Shown piece by piece: positions 47,819 to 59,955 of a DNA stretch of 64,000 bases. Source of the DNA: Okapia johnstoni (Eukaryota > Chordata > Mammalia > Artiodactyla > Giraffidae); NCBI GenBank assembly GCA_024291935.2, contig CM044309.1:35240001-35304000 (forward strand), given 5' to 3'. The first letter of the stretch is position 1, and every line of letters begins with the position of its first letter. The translations under genes were made by a program, and so were the position numbers. The notes under the pieces are model-generated. The model was not told where the DNA came from. It saw only the letters and a program-made list of their open reading frames with translations, and did not search any database.

Positions 47819-50690
47819 TCTAAGTTCAAATTTTATGTCAACCAAACTTACTTGCATGACAATTAGAGGACTTCCTGTTTATCTTATCTTCCAGTATTTC
47901 ACTTTTACATATCAGTTCATTAATTCACGATTCTGATATTTTTATAGCACAACAAAGACTACAGAAACAGAACAAGCCAAAGAACTCTAAATAAAGCAGA
48001 TTTCAGGTATGAAATTAGAGCCATGCTTAGTTATACTTGCACTTAAGTGCTTCATCTAAAGAGAGACCTGTAGTCCTGCTACATGTATTAATCACCCAGG
48101 GTGACTTTTAAACTTACCAATGGCTGGCCCCTCTATCATATCTGATTTTAGTCTAGATGATAATAATTATTTGATCAAGAACTTTATTTTACTGGCAGTA
48201 AAGGTACGCACACACACACACATTCACAAAATCACTAGTACATTTAAAAACTGTGGGACAGAATTAATCATAACTATTGAATTTAAATGTCATTTACCAA
48301 CTTATTAAAGTGCAAGGAAGCAGCTAAAATAAGTTAAAAGTAAGACTTCTGTTTTTTTTTATTTATTTTTACAGTCTTATAGAAATCTTTATGAAATTAA
48401 TGTAAAATTACGTACACAAAAATCTCTTTGCTTCGTTTATTTTCTTGTCTGTGGCAATGCAAACAATGGAAGTTAACCTGGGATTTAAATTAAGGAAAAT
48501 ATATTATATTAAGTTTAGACATTATCTAACTTGCCATTATATTTTTTTCAAACAAATACATTTTTCTTCTCTTCCCCCTTTCCATCTCCCGCTAAGGTAT
48601 GACAGCTCTAACTTCCCTCTCCCTCCCATCCTCTCCACACACATTTTGTTGCCTCTGATACTTATCTCCTCTACTATATGTGTTTTTTTTACTTACTGCT
48701 ACACAATAATTTAAAAATAAAAGATGGTAAATACAGGAAGAGGTGTTTCAAGAAGGAAGTAAACTGTCCTCACACGTTTTTAACACAGAAATACAATTTT
48801 TCAAAAATGAATTACAAAACAGCAAAATTTTAAAAAAATTATTTGTAACTAAAGCTTGCTGATAATATTATCATCCCTCTTAAAGAAGCAAGAGTGATAA
48901 GGCACAGAAGGAATGTGGTGTTGAGGGCAATGAAAATAAGCAGTTATAGCAAACTATTATATGCTGCATTCAATGGATTCAGAAGATAGAGGCTTGAGTG
49001 CTGTCATTATTTCCTGTCTGCTGTTTGATGCCAGGCGAAATATTTAATTTCATTGGACTTCAGTTTCTATGCCTCTAAAATGTGAGTTCCCAGGCTAAGA
49101 AAATATTTCAAATCTTTTTTATGTCTAAAAGTCACTGACTTTAGTGTCTGTATCCTCTTTAAAGGCTACATTTTCACAAAGGTAGCATTCTTGTAAAATG
49201 CCTTTGTGGAAAGGAAAAGCTATATTTAGAAAGTCCACTCTGTGTCCAGGGTGTTCTCAAGTCATACTGCTATTTATAACCAGGTGCAGGTCGGTAGGAC
49301 AACACATCTGCTTTAACTAATAACCGCCCAGGTTTCTTAGAATGAAAGATAAGCTTTTCATTATTCTAAGTGTTGACCTTAGAAAGTACTGAAAGCAAGA
49401 ATTGTTTTAATTTACTTCCTGAATTGTCCAGTTACATGGACTGATATGAAATGTGATTTAAAAGGTTGCATGTAAGTTTGAACATATAGCTACTGTTTCA
49501 CCATAGACCTCTTAACAGACAAACATATGCAACCATTTTGAGTTTCTGCACGGGAGTGCTCTGTATAGTTTTTTTCCCTTATAAATTTCATGCCAATTTA
49601 CTCCATTTCTAAAGTCAGGTAGACATTCTTACATTTCTCTAAGAACTTATTTTCATTTCTACGAATCTTTATTTTACTTTAATACTGATGACTTTACCAA
49701 ATTCATAGACATTTGATAGAGCGAAAAACAAAATGCATAATTAGGGAAAAATAAAAAAATCTCAAATAGAAAATAAGATATTATGCTGTTAATAACAGAA
49801 ATCAACACAAATAGACTGAAAAGTTGACCACAATTTTTACAATGGTATAAATGAGCTTTTTAACTTTGCGATTCGCCAAGGAAAAGGATTACCTAACTTA
49901 GGGATCTTTTCCTCTTATTTTGTATTTTTTAACAATCTCAAAAATTATAGAAAATTTAAAGACAATAGAAACAATTTATTTCCCAAACCATTTGAGAATA
50001 GCTGCCAACACAATGCAATGTCTCCCCCAAATCCTCTAGTCTTTCCTACAAACATATATTCAGTATATTCAAATATAATCATAGAAATCAGGAAATTAAC
50101 ACTGACTCATTACTACATGGCTGTCTAATGTTGAGTCCCCTTTCCATTTTGTCAGTTGTCCCAGTCAAGCCATTCATAATAAAGTGATCAGCCCAGAATA
50201 ACATATTGCATTTAGTTGGCCTGTCTCTTTAGTATTAACCTCAAAAATTTTCTCAGGCTTCCACTAAATTTCATTAACTAGAAAATTTTAATGACTATAA
50301 ATCAGTTATTTTATAAGATTTAGTTTGTATTTGTCTCATTAGATTCAAGATATGTGTAACGGCAGGAATACACAGTGGTGAAGCTCTTGTTCTTCTAACT
50401 GTATCCTATCAAACAATTTTGGCAAACTTTTAACTTGTAACCTTACTGGAATATTATTTAACTCATCTGATTAAGGGGTATCAGTCAGTCTTCTCCATTG
50501 AAAAGTTATTTTTCTCCTTCAATATTAATAATTTTGTGGTAAACTACTTTGTAATTATCTAAATATCCTGTTCCTCATCAAACATAATTTGATCCTCTTT
50601 CTCTTTTGTCACTTGATCCTGTTTCATCTCATTGGTGAATTGCATGATAATTAGTACTGAATCTGATCTCCTTCTGTCTCAGCAAATACA
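47819..50690. other. Unique AT-rich DNA with one MIR
   Basis: A short CA run at 48209-48222 and a MIR at 48960-49095. Nothing coding. Confidence 0.5.
48960..49095 (+). mobile_element. MIR SINE fragment
   Basis: ttcattggacttcagtttct, atgcctctaaaatgtgag preceded by a degraded MIR core. Confidence 0.6.
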
Positions 50691-50696
50691 CCAGCC

Positions 50697-50895
50697 TGTT
50701 GTTCAGTCACTAAGTCATGTCCGACTCTTTGCAACCCCATGAACTGGAGCCTGCCAGACTTCTCTGTCTTTGGGATTTCTCAGGCAAGAATACTGGAGTG
50801 GGCTGCCATTTCCTCCTCAAGGGGATATTCCCCACCCAGGAATCAAACCTGCGTCTCCTGCATTGGCAGGTTATTCTTTACTGCTATGCCCCCAG
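50697..50895 (-). mobile_element. Bov-tA SINE
   Basis: Reverse orientation, full length; flanked by ccagcctg and ccagcttg, a probable 8-bp target duplication with one change. Confidence 0.92.
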
Positions 50896-50899
50896 CTTG

Positions 50900-51329
50900 G
50901 TGTCTTAAAGGACTGAATACCATCTGCAACGGAATCAACTGAGGTACTTGCTAAAATTCAGATCCATGGACCCTGTCATGGTATCTGTTCAGAAGTTCTG
51001 TAGCAGGTAATGGGTATTTGGAAAAGACCTTAGCTAATTCTCTTTCATGAATTAAATATTGATACTGAAACTATGTCTAATCACTCAAAGTTCACAGTTT
51101 AAAACACATAGGTCTCATCAATTACAGTTCTTTTTTGTTTTAGCTGTATCAATTCACATTTGCTTTTTAACCAACCTGTAAATTGCTACATGTGTGAACA
51201 GTCTCCAAAGTAAAATGTATCTATCTTTTGCAAAAATATCTTCTACCAAACAACTCTACAAAATTAAATGTAAACACCACCTATGATCTCTGTTGGGAGG
51301 ATTCTCACCAATTTTCACAATCTTCCAGG
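50900..51329. other. Spacer with a probable DNA-transposon scrap
   Basis: 50925-51020 (gaatcaactgaggtacttgc, taaaattcagatccatgg) resembles a mammalian hAT MITE. The rest is unique. Confidence 0.4.
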
Positions 51330-52115
51330 TTTTAGGGAATAGCAAGTGCAAAAGCCCTGATACTGGGAAGGCCATTGCAGAAAGAAATTCTGGGTGTGGT
51401 TATGTGAGACAATAGTAGCAGTAGATGAATTTGCTGGGTAGGGCAGGAGAAATACTGAATAAAGCAAGTAAACAGGTAAAAATAGTTAAGTTTCTATTCT
51501 AAGAGTCATGGTAACAGGTTTTGAAAAATAATGTGATAAGATTTATGCTTTTTTAAGATTATTCTGGCTATTGTACTGGTTAAAGACTATAACGATTGGG
51601 GTAAGGGGAAAGCAGGGAGATTGTTGAAGAGGCTGCCTATTGGATTAGATGAGGCTAGTAGTGATGGCTTGGAGTAAGGTGAAGATGGCAATAGTAAGGT
51701 GAGAGGTAGATAGTTTCAGAATGTATTTTCAAGTTAGAGCTGACAAGGATTTCTAATAGACTGGATGTAGGAATTGTGGGAAAATGAGAGTTTAAGGATG
51801 GATCTAACATTTTTGGCCTGAACAACTGGATGAGTTATCGGGGGAAACTACAGTGCAATGGGTGGATCAAAGCAAAATATTTTGCTTTATTTGCTAAGTT
51901 TGAAATGTCTATTGTGCATAGATTGGGAAATTGAAATTAGGAGTCTGGAAGCTGGGTGAATGGTTAGGCCTAGAAGTACGAATTTGGGATTCACAGTCAT
52001 CTTTTCATTAATGTAATGGAACTAGAGTAAAACTTATAAATAGTGACGGTAGGTGGACAGTGATAAGGGCTAGGAATGATCATTACGGCATTCTAACAGA
52101 CATTGAGGGGTAGGA
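51330..52115 (-). mobile_element. L2 LINE, reverse orientation (left part)
   Basis: Ordered antisense L2 matches: agcaagtgcaaaagccctga, attattctggctattgtact, tttttggcctgaacaactgg, tttgaaatgtctattgtgca. It resumes after the BovB at 52698. Confidence 0.75.
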
Positions 52116-52685
52116 TGTTCAGACACTAAGTCATGTCCAACTCTTTACAACCCTATGGACTGCAGCTCGCCAGGCTTCCCAGTCCTTCACTATCTCCTGG
52201 AATATTCTCAAACTCACGTCTATTGAGTTGGTGATTATCTAACCATCTCATCCTCTGTCACCCCTTTCTCCTTTTGCCCTCAGTCTTCCCCAGCATCAGG
52301 GTTTTTTCCAATGAGTCAGCTCTTTGCACAGGTAGTCAAAGTATTGGTGCTTCAACTTTAGCATCAGTCCTTCCAGTGAATATTCAGAGTCGATTTTCTT
52401 TACGATTGACTGGTTTGATTTCTTTTAGGACTGACTAGTTTGATCTCCTTGCTGTCCAAGGGACCTTCAAGAGTCTTCTCTAGCACCACAGCGCAAAAGC
52501 ATCAATTATTTGGGCTCAGCCTTATTTATGGACCAACTCGCACATCCGCACATGACTACTGGAAAAACCTTAGCTTTGACTATATCAACCTTTGTTGGCA
52601 AAGTGATGTATGTCTCTGCTTTTTAATATGCTGTCTAGGTTTGTCATAGCTTTTCTTCCAAGGAGCAAGTGTCTTTGAATTTTGT
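52116..52685 (-). mobile_element. BovB 3' fragment, older copy, inside L2
   Basis: Reverse BovB with a partial internal duplication near 52391-52440 (gattgactggtttgattt / gactgactagtttgatct). Target duplication gagggg(g)tagga at 52105-52115 and 52686-52697. Confidence 0.92.
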
Positions 52686-52697
52686 GAGGGGGTAGGA

Positions 52698-52800
52698 GGC
52701 ATCACAAAGGAGATTGCGAATGGCAAGTGAGGAGGGGAGAAATCTAGGAAAGGATGGTGTCCTGATAGCCAATGAAACAACACATTAATGCTGGGAATTC
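52698..52800 (-). mobile_element. L2 LINE, reverse orientation (right part)
   Basis: Continues the L2 across the BovB insertion (atctaggaaaggatggtgtc, ctgatagccaatgaaac). Confidence 0.6.
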
Positions 52801-53198
52801 TGAGGCTCATTTTCCAATGTTTCCTGAATTGATGATAGTTTGAAACATATTTTTAAAAAATAATTAGCAGACAAAAAAAAAGGATTAATTTTCTATCACA
52901 AGTGATTGATTGTAGTAGCATGGAGAATAGAAAAAGTTGTGAAAGGGGAATTAAGAATTTAGGTTATAACAATTTTAAACAAAAGTATTCATTTAAAAAA
53001 AAAGTACACAATATTTATATTATATTTTGTCCTTGTGTCAACTGCAGCTAAAACATGCTGTAAGTGAAAGATGAAGTCGTACAGGTTAATGTCAAATAAG
53101 GGAAAAAGGTAAAATACTTGAATTCTTTATAGATTCTTTAAATAGATTTCAAACCTTTATTGGTTTTGAATCTTATCATATTTCAAACATAATTTTCT
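52801..53198. other. Unique AT-rich spacer
   Basis: Nothing recognised. Confidence 0.5.
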
Positions 53199-53450
53199 AA
53201 ATAATCATAACAATTTTAGAATCAGAATAAATCTTATGTACCTTATATAAACCTTACTTGAATACAGAGAGTTCATTATTATGGGTGAAATATGACTTGG
53301 GTCTTTTGATTACCAAGGATTATTTCTTATTGCAACACATTGTTTAAATGTATAGATGATTGAAAATAAAAGAGCTTACCAGTGATCTCTTAATTTTTTT
53401 TTTTTTTACAAACTATTTATAGTAAGTATTTAAAGTTAGAGGAAAATTAA

Positions 53451-53614
53451 GACTGTAGCCTGCCAGGCTCCTCTGTCCATGGGATTCTCCAGGCCAGAAT
53501 ACCGGAGTGGGTAGCTCTTCCCTTCTCCAGGGGATCTTCTCAACCCAGGGATCCAACCCAGGCCTCCCACATTGCAGGTGGATTCTTTAGCATCTGAGCC
53601 ACAGGGAAGCCCAA
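53451..53614 (-). mobile_element. Bov-tA piece 1
   Basis: From ctgtagcctgccaggctcct to gagccacagggaagccc; the 3' tail is missing. Confidence 0.9.
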
Positions 53615-53731
53615 GAATATTAGAGTGGGTAGCCTATCCCTTCTCCAGCGGATCTTCCCAACCCAGGAATCGAATGGGGTTTTCCTGCATTGCAGGCAGA
53701 TTCTTTACCAGCTGAGATACCAAGGAAGCCC
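53615..53731 (-). mobile_element. Bov-tA piece 2
   Basis: From aatattagagtgggtagcct to ggaagccc, a second and shorter head-side copy in the same orientation. Confidence 0.9.
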
Positions 53732-53970
53732 AAATAATCATAACAATTTTAGAATGAGAATAAATCTTATATACCTTATATAAACCATACTTGAATGCAT
53801 ATAAAGTTCATTTTTATGGGTAAAACTACAACTTGGGTCTTTTTATTACTACGTATTATTTCTTATTGCAACACACTGTTTAAATGTATAGATGATTGAA
53901 AAAAAGAGCTTACCAATGATCTCTTAAATTCTTTTACAAACTACTGATATTAAGTATTTAACATTAGGGG

Positions 53971-54329
53971 ATATAAGCTCATGAGGATTAAAATACAGGA
54001 AGAGCTTACAAGAGGGCAAAAAGGTAGGAAATACATTTCCACATGTTTATACAAATATGAGATTTCAGGGGAAAATGATCAAAATTGCATTTATAGGGTC
54101 ATGAATCAAGTGAACACTTGATTCAAGAAGTAGTTTAGAAACATAAATATGGTTCAAGAAATTCATGGGTGGTGAAAGCTGTATGTTGGATTATATCAAA
54201 AAGTTAGAGATGACTGTTAAGTAACTTCTCTTTTTAATAACAGAATAACAGACACAAGAAGAGATCTCATTATGCCACTGACAAAGATAAAATCCCAGGA
54301 CTGCATGGCTCCACAGTCTAATAGTCTAG
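53971..54329. other. Unique spacer
   Basis: Nothing recognised. Confidence 0.5.
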
Positions 54330-54712
54330 AGCCAAATGTCCAATATAGCATCCCGTATTAACAAGTGGCTATTAAATACCTGAAATGTGGGCAAGTGTGA
54401 CTCAAGAACTGAATTTTTAATTTTATTGAATTTTACTTAATTTATGTTAAAATTTTTTTAAAACATATGTGACTAATGGCTAGAGATAAGAACCTGCAAT
54501 GCAGGAGACCTGGGTTCAATCCCTGGGTTGGGAAGATTTGGAGCAGGGCCTGGCAACCCACTCCAGTATTCTTGTCTGGAGAATCCCATGGACAGAGGAG
54601 GGCGGGCTACAGGCCATGGGATCGCACAGAGTCAGACATGACTGAGCGACTAAGCACAAGGACAGCACAAGAACATTTCCATTATCATAGAGAGTTCTAT
54701 TATTGACCAGAG
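54330..54712 (+). mobile_element. Mammalian DNA-transposon MITE split by Bov-tA
   Basis: aaatgtccaatatagcatcc, caagtggctattaaatacct, gaactgaatttttaatttta, then catatgtgactaatggct; after the SINE agaacatttccattatcata..gttctatt. hAT-like family, not named. Confidence 0.65.
54484..54657 (+). mobile_element. Bov-tA SINE
   Basis: Head truncated (aagaacctgcaatgcaggag), a middle deletion near 54538, tail intact to gactaagcaca. Confidence 0.9.
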
Positions 54713-55503
54713 CTGACCCATAACATTTTTATTTAATTTTACATTTATTCCTTTTGGCTAAGAAACTTCTCTCTCTTACTAAGAAGCAATATTAGCAAGA
54801 TGGATAGATGTAAGCTCAAGATACAAAAACCTATTGGATTCTCTAATCCAGCAAAAAGGAAGAGCTTAAAAATTATTTAAAATAGAAAAAAGTTGCCTAG
54901 GAATAAATCTAAATAAAGATGTGTGAGACATTTATGGATAAAATGACAAACCCTTATTGAAACATAAATAAATGGAGAAATACATTTTATTTATGGATAC
55001 AGAGACCATCATAATGATGTAAAATTTCCCCAACTTCATTTAAACATTCAATATATTTACAATAAAAATATTTAACAGAGGTGTAGCATACCAGCTAATT
55101 ATGAAATTTATATGAATGGTCAAATGTCCAAGAATAGCTCAGACATACCTAAAAAAATATTATTCCAAAGTGATCCTGGAAAACTTAATTATTCATAAGA
55201 AAACAAAGAAATTGGGAAATATGTATATAAGTCAATTTGATATACATTAATGGCTTGAATATAGAACACAGATACACTAGAAGTTTCAGAAGAAAATCTA
55301 CTATATCTGTGTACCATCAAGCTAGGAGAGCACATTTTAAGTAAGACAAAAAGGCACTAGGCTAAAATAAATTTGATTTCATTAAAATTGAGACCTGCTA
55401 TTTATCACCAGATAACATTAAAAAAGTAAGAAGGCAAGACATAACTTATTTGTGTCAGATAGAGCTGACAAAGGATTATTTGCTTGTATTTGAAGAACAA
55501 TAT

Positions 55504-55710
55504 CAGGGCTTCCCTGGTGGCTCAGCTGGTAAGGAATCCGCCTGCAATGCGGGAGACCTGGGTTCAGTCCTTGGGTTGGGAAGATCCCTGGAGGAGGGCA
55601 TGGCAACCCACTCCAGGATTCTTGCCTGGAGAATCCCCATGGACAGAGAATCCTGGCAGGCTACAGTTCATAGGGTCTCGGAGTTGGACACAACTGAATG
55701 ACTAAGCACA
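55504..55710 (+). mobile_element. Bov-tA SINE in L1M
   Basis: Full length. Target duplication aagaacaatat at 55493-55503 and 55711-55721. Confidence 0.96.
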
Positions 55711-55839
55711 AAGAACAATATGAAATAAATAAGAAAAAGATAAACAACAGAATAATGGAGAAAAGATATTTTCTGGAATTTCACAGAATAGGAAACACAG
55801 GCAACTATTTAAACAAATGAAGGATTCTCAACCTAATAT

Positions 55840-56092
55840 GACCAGTATCATAAGAAGAGGAAGTGACACCAAAGATGCATATACACAGGGAAAAGGACAT
55901 GTGAAGACACAGCCAGAAGCCAGTGGCCATCTGCAACTCAAGGAAAGAGACTGCAGAAAGACCCCAAACTGCCAACACCTTGATCCTGGAATTCCAGCCT
56001 CCAGAACTGGGAGAAGATAAATCTGTTTTTCTAAAAACCATTAAGTCTGTGGTATATTTTTTTAGGGGAAACCAAGCAAACTAATACAAAAA
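55840..56092 (+). mobile_element. MaLR (MLT1/MST-type) LTR in L1M
   Basis: gtgaagacacagccagaagc, caacaccttgatcctggaat, cagcctccagaactgggaga, gtctgtggtatat, aagcaaactaatacaa: the 3' half of a MaLR LTR. Confidence 0.85.
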
Positions 56093-56398
56093 CCAGAAGA
56101 GAATTTATACTGACTAGATTGCCCATTCTTACTGGTGAGGCTATAGAACAGAAGGACTAAAAACAGACTCTACAGCTTTGGAAAACATTTGGCATAATAT
56201 GTTAAAGTTGAATATTTGAATTTTCAGCAATTCCACTTTTAGTGGTGTACTCTTTTACTTAATGTTAAATAAAATCTTGCACGTGTGTACCAGGAAACAT
56301 TAAAATAGATGTTCATGGAAGTACTGTTCATAATAGGTCCCAATATCATTAACAGACCAATAAATATATTTTCTTATATTTATACAATAAGGAATTTT

Positions 56399-56464
56399 CT
56401 CCTCTGCCCATGGGATTCTCCAGGCAAGAATACCGGGGCGGGGGTTGCCATTCCCTTCTCCAGT
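56399..56464 (-). mobile_element. Bov-A 5' fragment, 66 bp
   Basis: ctgcccatgggattctccag to gccattcccttctccag, the first unit start only, with no tail. Confidence 0.85.
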
Positions 56465-56830
56465 AAAATGAATGAACATGAGTTAAAACAAAATGTATGA
56501 ACCTTAGAAACATGACATTGAGTAAAAAAGCAAGCACAGAAGACTAAAGTATGATATCAATTTTATAAATCTCAATAACAAGCAAAATCACATAAAGATT
56601 AAATGAATGCTGAATAGAAAGCCAAAATGAGAGTGGTTTCTTTGGTGAAAGGAAAGTGAAACCAGGGTAGAGAACAGAAAGAAGGTTCAACAATTTTGAT
56701 TCTAGTTCTTAATTTTGGTGGTGTGTTTGAAGGAGTTTATTTTATAATTTCTCATAATTTACACCCAATTTAATATATTCTTTGGTATATTACCTAATAA
56801 TACTTTAAAATCAAAATCCATTAGGTACCA

Positions 56831-57598
56831 AAGATAAGTCCCAGACATTAATTATAAAGAGAGTCCACTTTGAAACAACATACATATTTACTCACAAATC
56901 TTTTGCAATTGAAGCCTATGAAATTCTTCCCCTTTACTATGAGGACTTTATGTCCATAATGAAGCCACCTACTTTTGGATAATTTGCCTTCTTTATTTAA
57001 GTGATATTAGTCCTCTGGCTATCTAGAAATTTTACAAACAACTGATAACTACATCTCCTGCCCATAAGATATTGCAGGAACAGGATGGAGCAGAGGATGT
57101 AATCTCATACATTATTGATAACACAGGCAAAGACAATATTGGTACAAAGTTATTTTTCCATGTAGCAACTCTGAATGTTATTAATATATATCTATATAAA
57201 TATCAAACATTAATCAAGGAAAATCATCAAATATGAGTACATCAGCTATTTTGCAATGAGTTCCAGGGTCCTGTTTTAGATTATTACTTCATATCTGAGA
57301 GAGTTTGTATACGTGTGTGTGTATCTGTATATCTGTGTGTTTGGTTTTGTGGAAATGGCATTGTGCTAAATTTTACATTTCTTTCTTGAATTGCATGGCT
57401 TTTTGTTATGCCTTGGGAATAAAGAAGCAAAGCAACAGCAGTTTACTACCTACCTGTGGAGAAGTATAAACAGCAATTTTAGCTGCTAGTGATTCTGAAA
57501 TTGCCCTTAACTTTGTAAAAATGCTCCAAGAATCATGTTTTGCACATCCAGGGATGTGCTATCCATATTCAAGTCATTTATGTGGACAAAGATGTCAC
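56831..57598. other. Unique spacer
   Basis: A TG-rich run at 57308-57345. No gene recognised. Confidence 0.5.
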
Positions 57599-58049
57599 CT
57601 GTCATATCAGTAACAAAGGATGTTATAGTCATCAAGCCACCAGCCACTACAGCCACCCTTAAAGCTGCACCCTGAGGGGACTCAAGATAGAAAAAACAGA
57701 ATACTGGCCCTAGATATTTAAAGTGCAAATCAGTGGAATGATTCCAGTGAGCTCACATTCTTGCATCTTACCAGATATTGAGAGGTGCTAAATTCATTAA
57801 CTTGAGATGTCTAATTCTTTAATTTCTTTAATTTAATGTCTAATTTCTTTAATTAACAGTTATCTTTTGATGTTCTAACTACCTGGTTTTTTTGCAAAAT
57901 GCCCTAAATATCCTGGCTCCTTCCTTACCTCCTCAGAACAGTCCCTTGGAGCTATCTGAGAAGCTGTCTCCTGACTTAAGTCTTCAGTATGTCGGCTGAA
58001 TAAAACAGAATTCTCAACTTTTAGGTTGTGCATTTTTTTTCCAGTCAAC
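57599..58049 (+). mobile_element. Retroviral-type LTR, copy 1
   Basis: Contains gatgttctaactacctg, a tggctccttccttacctcct block, the poly(A) signal in gaataaaacagaattctcaa and the end cttttaggttgtgcat. A roughly 25-bp internal duplication lies at 57808-57855. Family not named. Confidence 0.7.
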
Positions 58050-58239
58050 ATGTAATTGTATGGCTCATGTAGGTAAATGCCTAAATGTAATGGGATGAAC
58101 TGTAAATTATTAAAACTTGATAGATTCTGTTAACTCTATCAGCAGCTGAGATCCAGGCTTTCATCTCTGGATATTTCTGTCATAGACTGTGACAAATATG
58201 AGGTCTGTACTGGTCTTAAAATTATTCTTAGAATTGTGG

Positions 58240-58490
58240 GGTCTCATTCTTTCAACAAATTGTTCTATGTGTCAGTAATATTGCTGGGTCCTGAAATACA
58301 GAAGTCAACACACAAGAAAATACAAGGATCAAACACAGTTTCTACTATATTAACTTTTTTTCATTCATTAATTCATCCTTAAGTCATTCAACATGGTTTT
58401 CTTATTGAATACTGGTAAGGAGTCAAATACACTCAGCTAAACACTGAGTCTACAACTGCAGATGAGATGGATAGGCCCTGATTTTGATGT
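58240..58490 (-). mobile_element. L2 3' end remnants, reverse
   Basis: Two L2-like starts (tctttcaacaaattgttcta; attcattaattcatcctta) with short following matches. Weak. Confidence 0.4.
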
Positions 58491-58586
58491 CACTACTATC
58501 TTTTGTCCTGCCATATAATGGGACATCTTCATTATTCCTTTTACTGTAAGGTTTTATCACAAACTCTGAAAAATGGAAAATTTCTT

Positions 58587-59089
58587 GCATATCAGTACAC
58601 AAAGGATGTGACAGTCATCAGTGATTGCAGGCATCACTGATGGTAAACTGGTGAGCCCTGAGGGAACTCAGGAAAGAAAGACTATCTACCATCTAGCAGC
58701 CATCAGACTGCAGCCACTCTCTATGGGCAGCCCTGAGGCAGCTCAAGATATGAAAACACAGGATAGTGGTTCCATATAGCTGAGGTGCATATCAAAGGAA
58801 TGACTTCAATGAGCCCAGACTCTTGCACCCTCCCATACATGGAAAAGTGCTAAACTACCTAACTTGAAGTATCTGGTTTTTCTTTAATTAACAATGATCT
58901 TCTGATGTTCTGACTACCTGCCCTTTGCTGCAAAACTTCTATAAAACCTGGCTCCCCATCTCACCTCCTTGGAGTAGTTCTCTCAGGGTTACTTGAGATG
59001 CTGCCTCCTGATCTTGAAGTCCTAAAAATTCCCACCAAATAAAACATAACTCTCAACCTTTAGGTTGTGAATATTTTTTAAGTTGACAT
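58587..59089 (+). mobile_element. Retroviral-type LTR, copy 2
   Basis: Same family and orientation as copy 1: catatcagtacacaaaggat, gatgttctgactacctg, ctggctccccatctcacctc, caaataaaacataactctca, cctttaggttgtgaat. A short duplication of the cagcc..tgaggcagctcaag part makes its 5' side longer. Confidence 0.7.
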
Positions 59090-59912
59090 TGCTAATGAAA
59101 ATACAGTTTTCAGAGGAGTTCTAATGTAAACAGGGAACAATGAACTCCTCTTTCCCATGTCCCATTCTCCTCCTTGTAACTCCTTATGTGAACTCACTTT
59201 GTGCCAAGACCAAGAAGATGTGTCCCAATAAGAACCAACTTGATTTCCTTAGAATGACTGGAACTACACCTCATTTAGGAGACTTGATGCTTAATTGTGA
59301 TAAGCAACTAGAAGATCATGGAAACAACCTATAAAGACGATTTGTCTTGGGAGAAAATACTAAAAAGGGTTAACTGCTGTTCCACATACCTAAGCTCATG
59401 GGACTAAATCACAGGCACCAAGATCACCAAGTGTACTTGTCAACAATGAGCTAAAAATGGAAAAAAAGCATCATACTGTTGTTGTACTCATTTTCCCCCA
59501 AGGTACTCTATGATAAACACCACAACCTCCAAGGGAACTGGGGATAGTTTCCTTGTAGGGTAGGTTACAAATCCATCTTTTCCAAGCAGTTGTATCATAT
59601 CCAGCTAACAGCACACTTCATTTAAGGTGATTGTATGAGACTAAGTGTTCCTACCTGATTGGAAACCTTCTTGTCCTCAATTCATTGGCTATCCTGGATT
59701 ATTTTTTCTTGAATAAGACCTCCAGACTTCTACTAGAAACTGTTCCTTTGGAGACACTGGCCTTCCCAAAAACTCAGGAAACTGAAATGGATACAGAAAA
59801 AGAAATTATTTGCACATATAGACCTCATTTTTTAGTTTTAAGTAAACATCCAAGCATACATCTTCTAAACAGTATAACAGCTTTCAAAACATTCATGCTT
59901 TCTAAGTTTGCA
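59090..59912. other. Unique or unclassified DNA
   Basis: The frame at 59631-59984 has no recognisable domain. Could include degraded retroviral internal sequence; not supportable. Confidence 0.4.
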
Positions 59913-59955
59913 TGTGGCACTAGTAGTAAAGAACCTGCCAGTGCAGGAGATGAAA
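59913..59955 (+). mobile_element. Bov-tA head scrap, about 43 bp
   Basis: gtggcactagtagtaaagaa, cctgccagtgcaggagatg: only the tRNA-derived head. Confidence 0.75.

Larger units (their letters stand above)
53199..53970 (+). repeat. Local tandem duplication, two about 240-bp units around SINE pieces
   Basis: Unit A 53199-53442 and unit B 53732-53970 align end to end (both start aaataatcataacaatttta and end a(c/g)..ttag(a/g)gg) with scattered differences. Two Bov-tA pieces lie between them. Confidence 0.93.
54815..56830 (+). mobile_element. Ancient L1M, three pieces
   Basis: Degraded ORF2 (54815-55503, 55722-55835) and 3' region (56095-56830) in one orientation, with Bov-tA, a MaLR LTR and a SINE scrap inserted. 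Frames are fully decayed. Confidence 0.7.
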
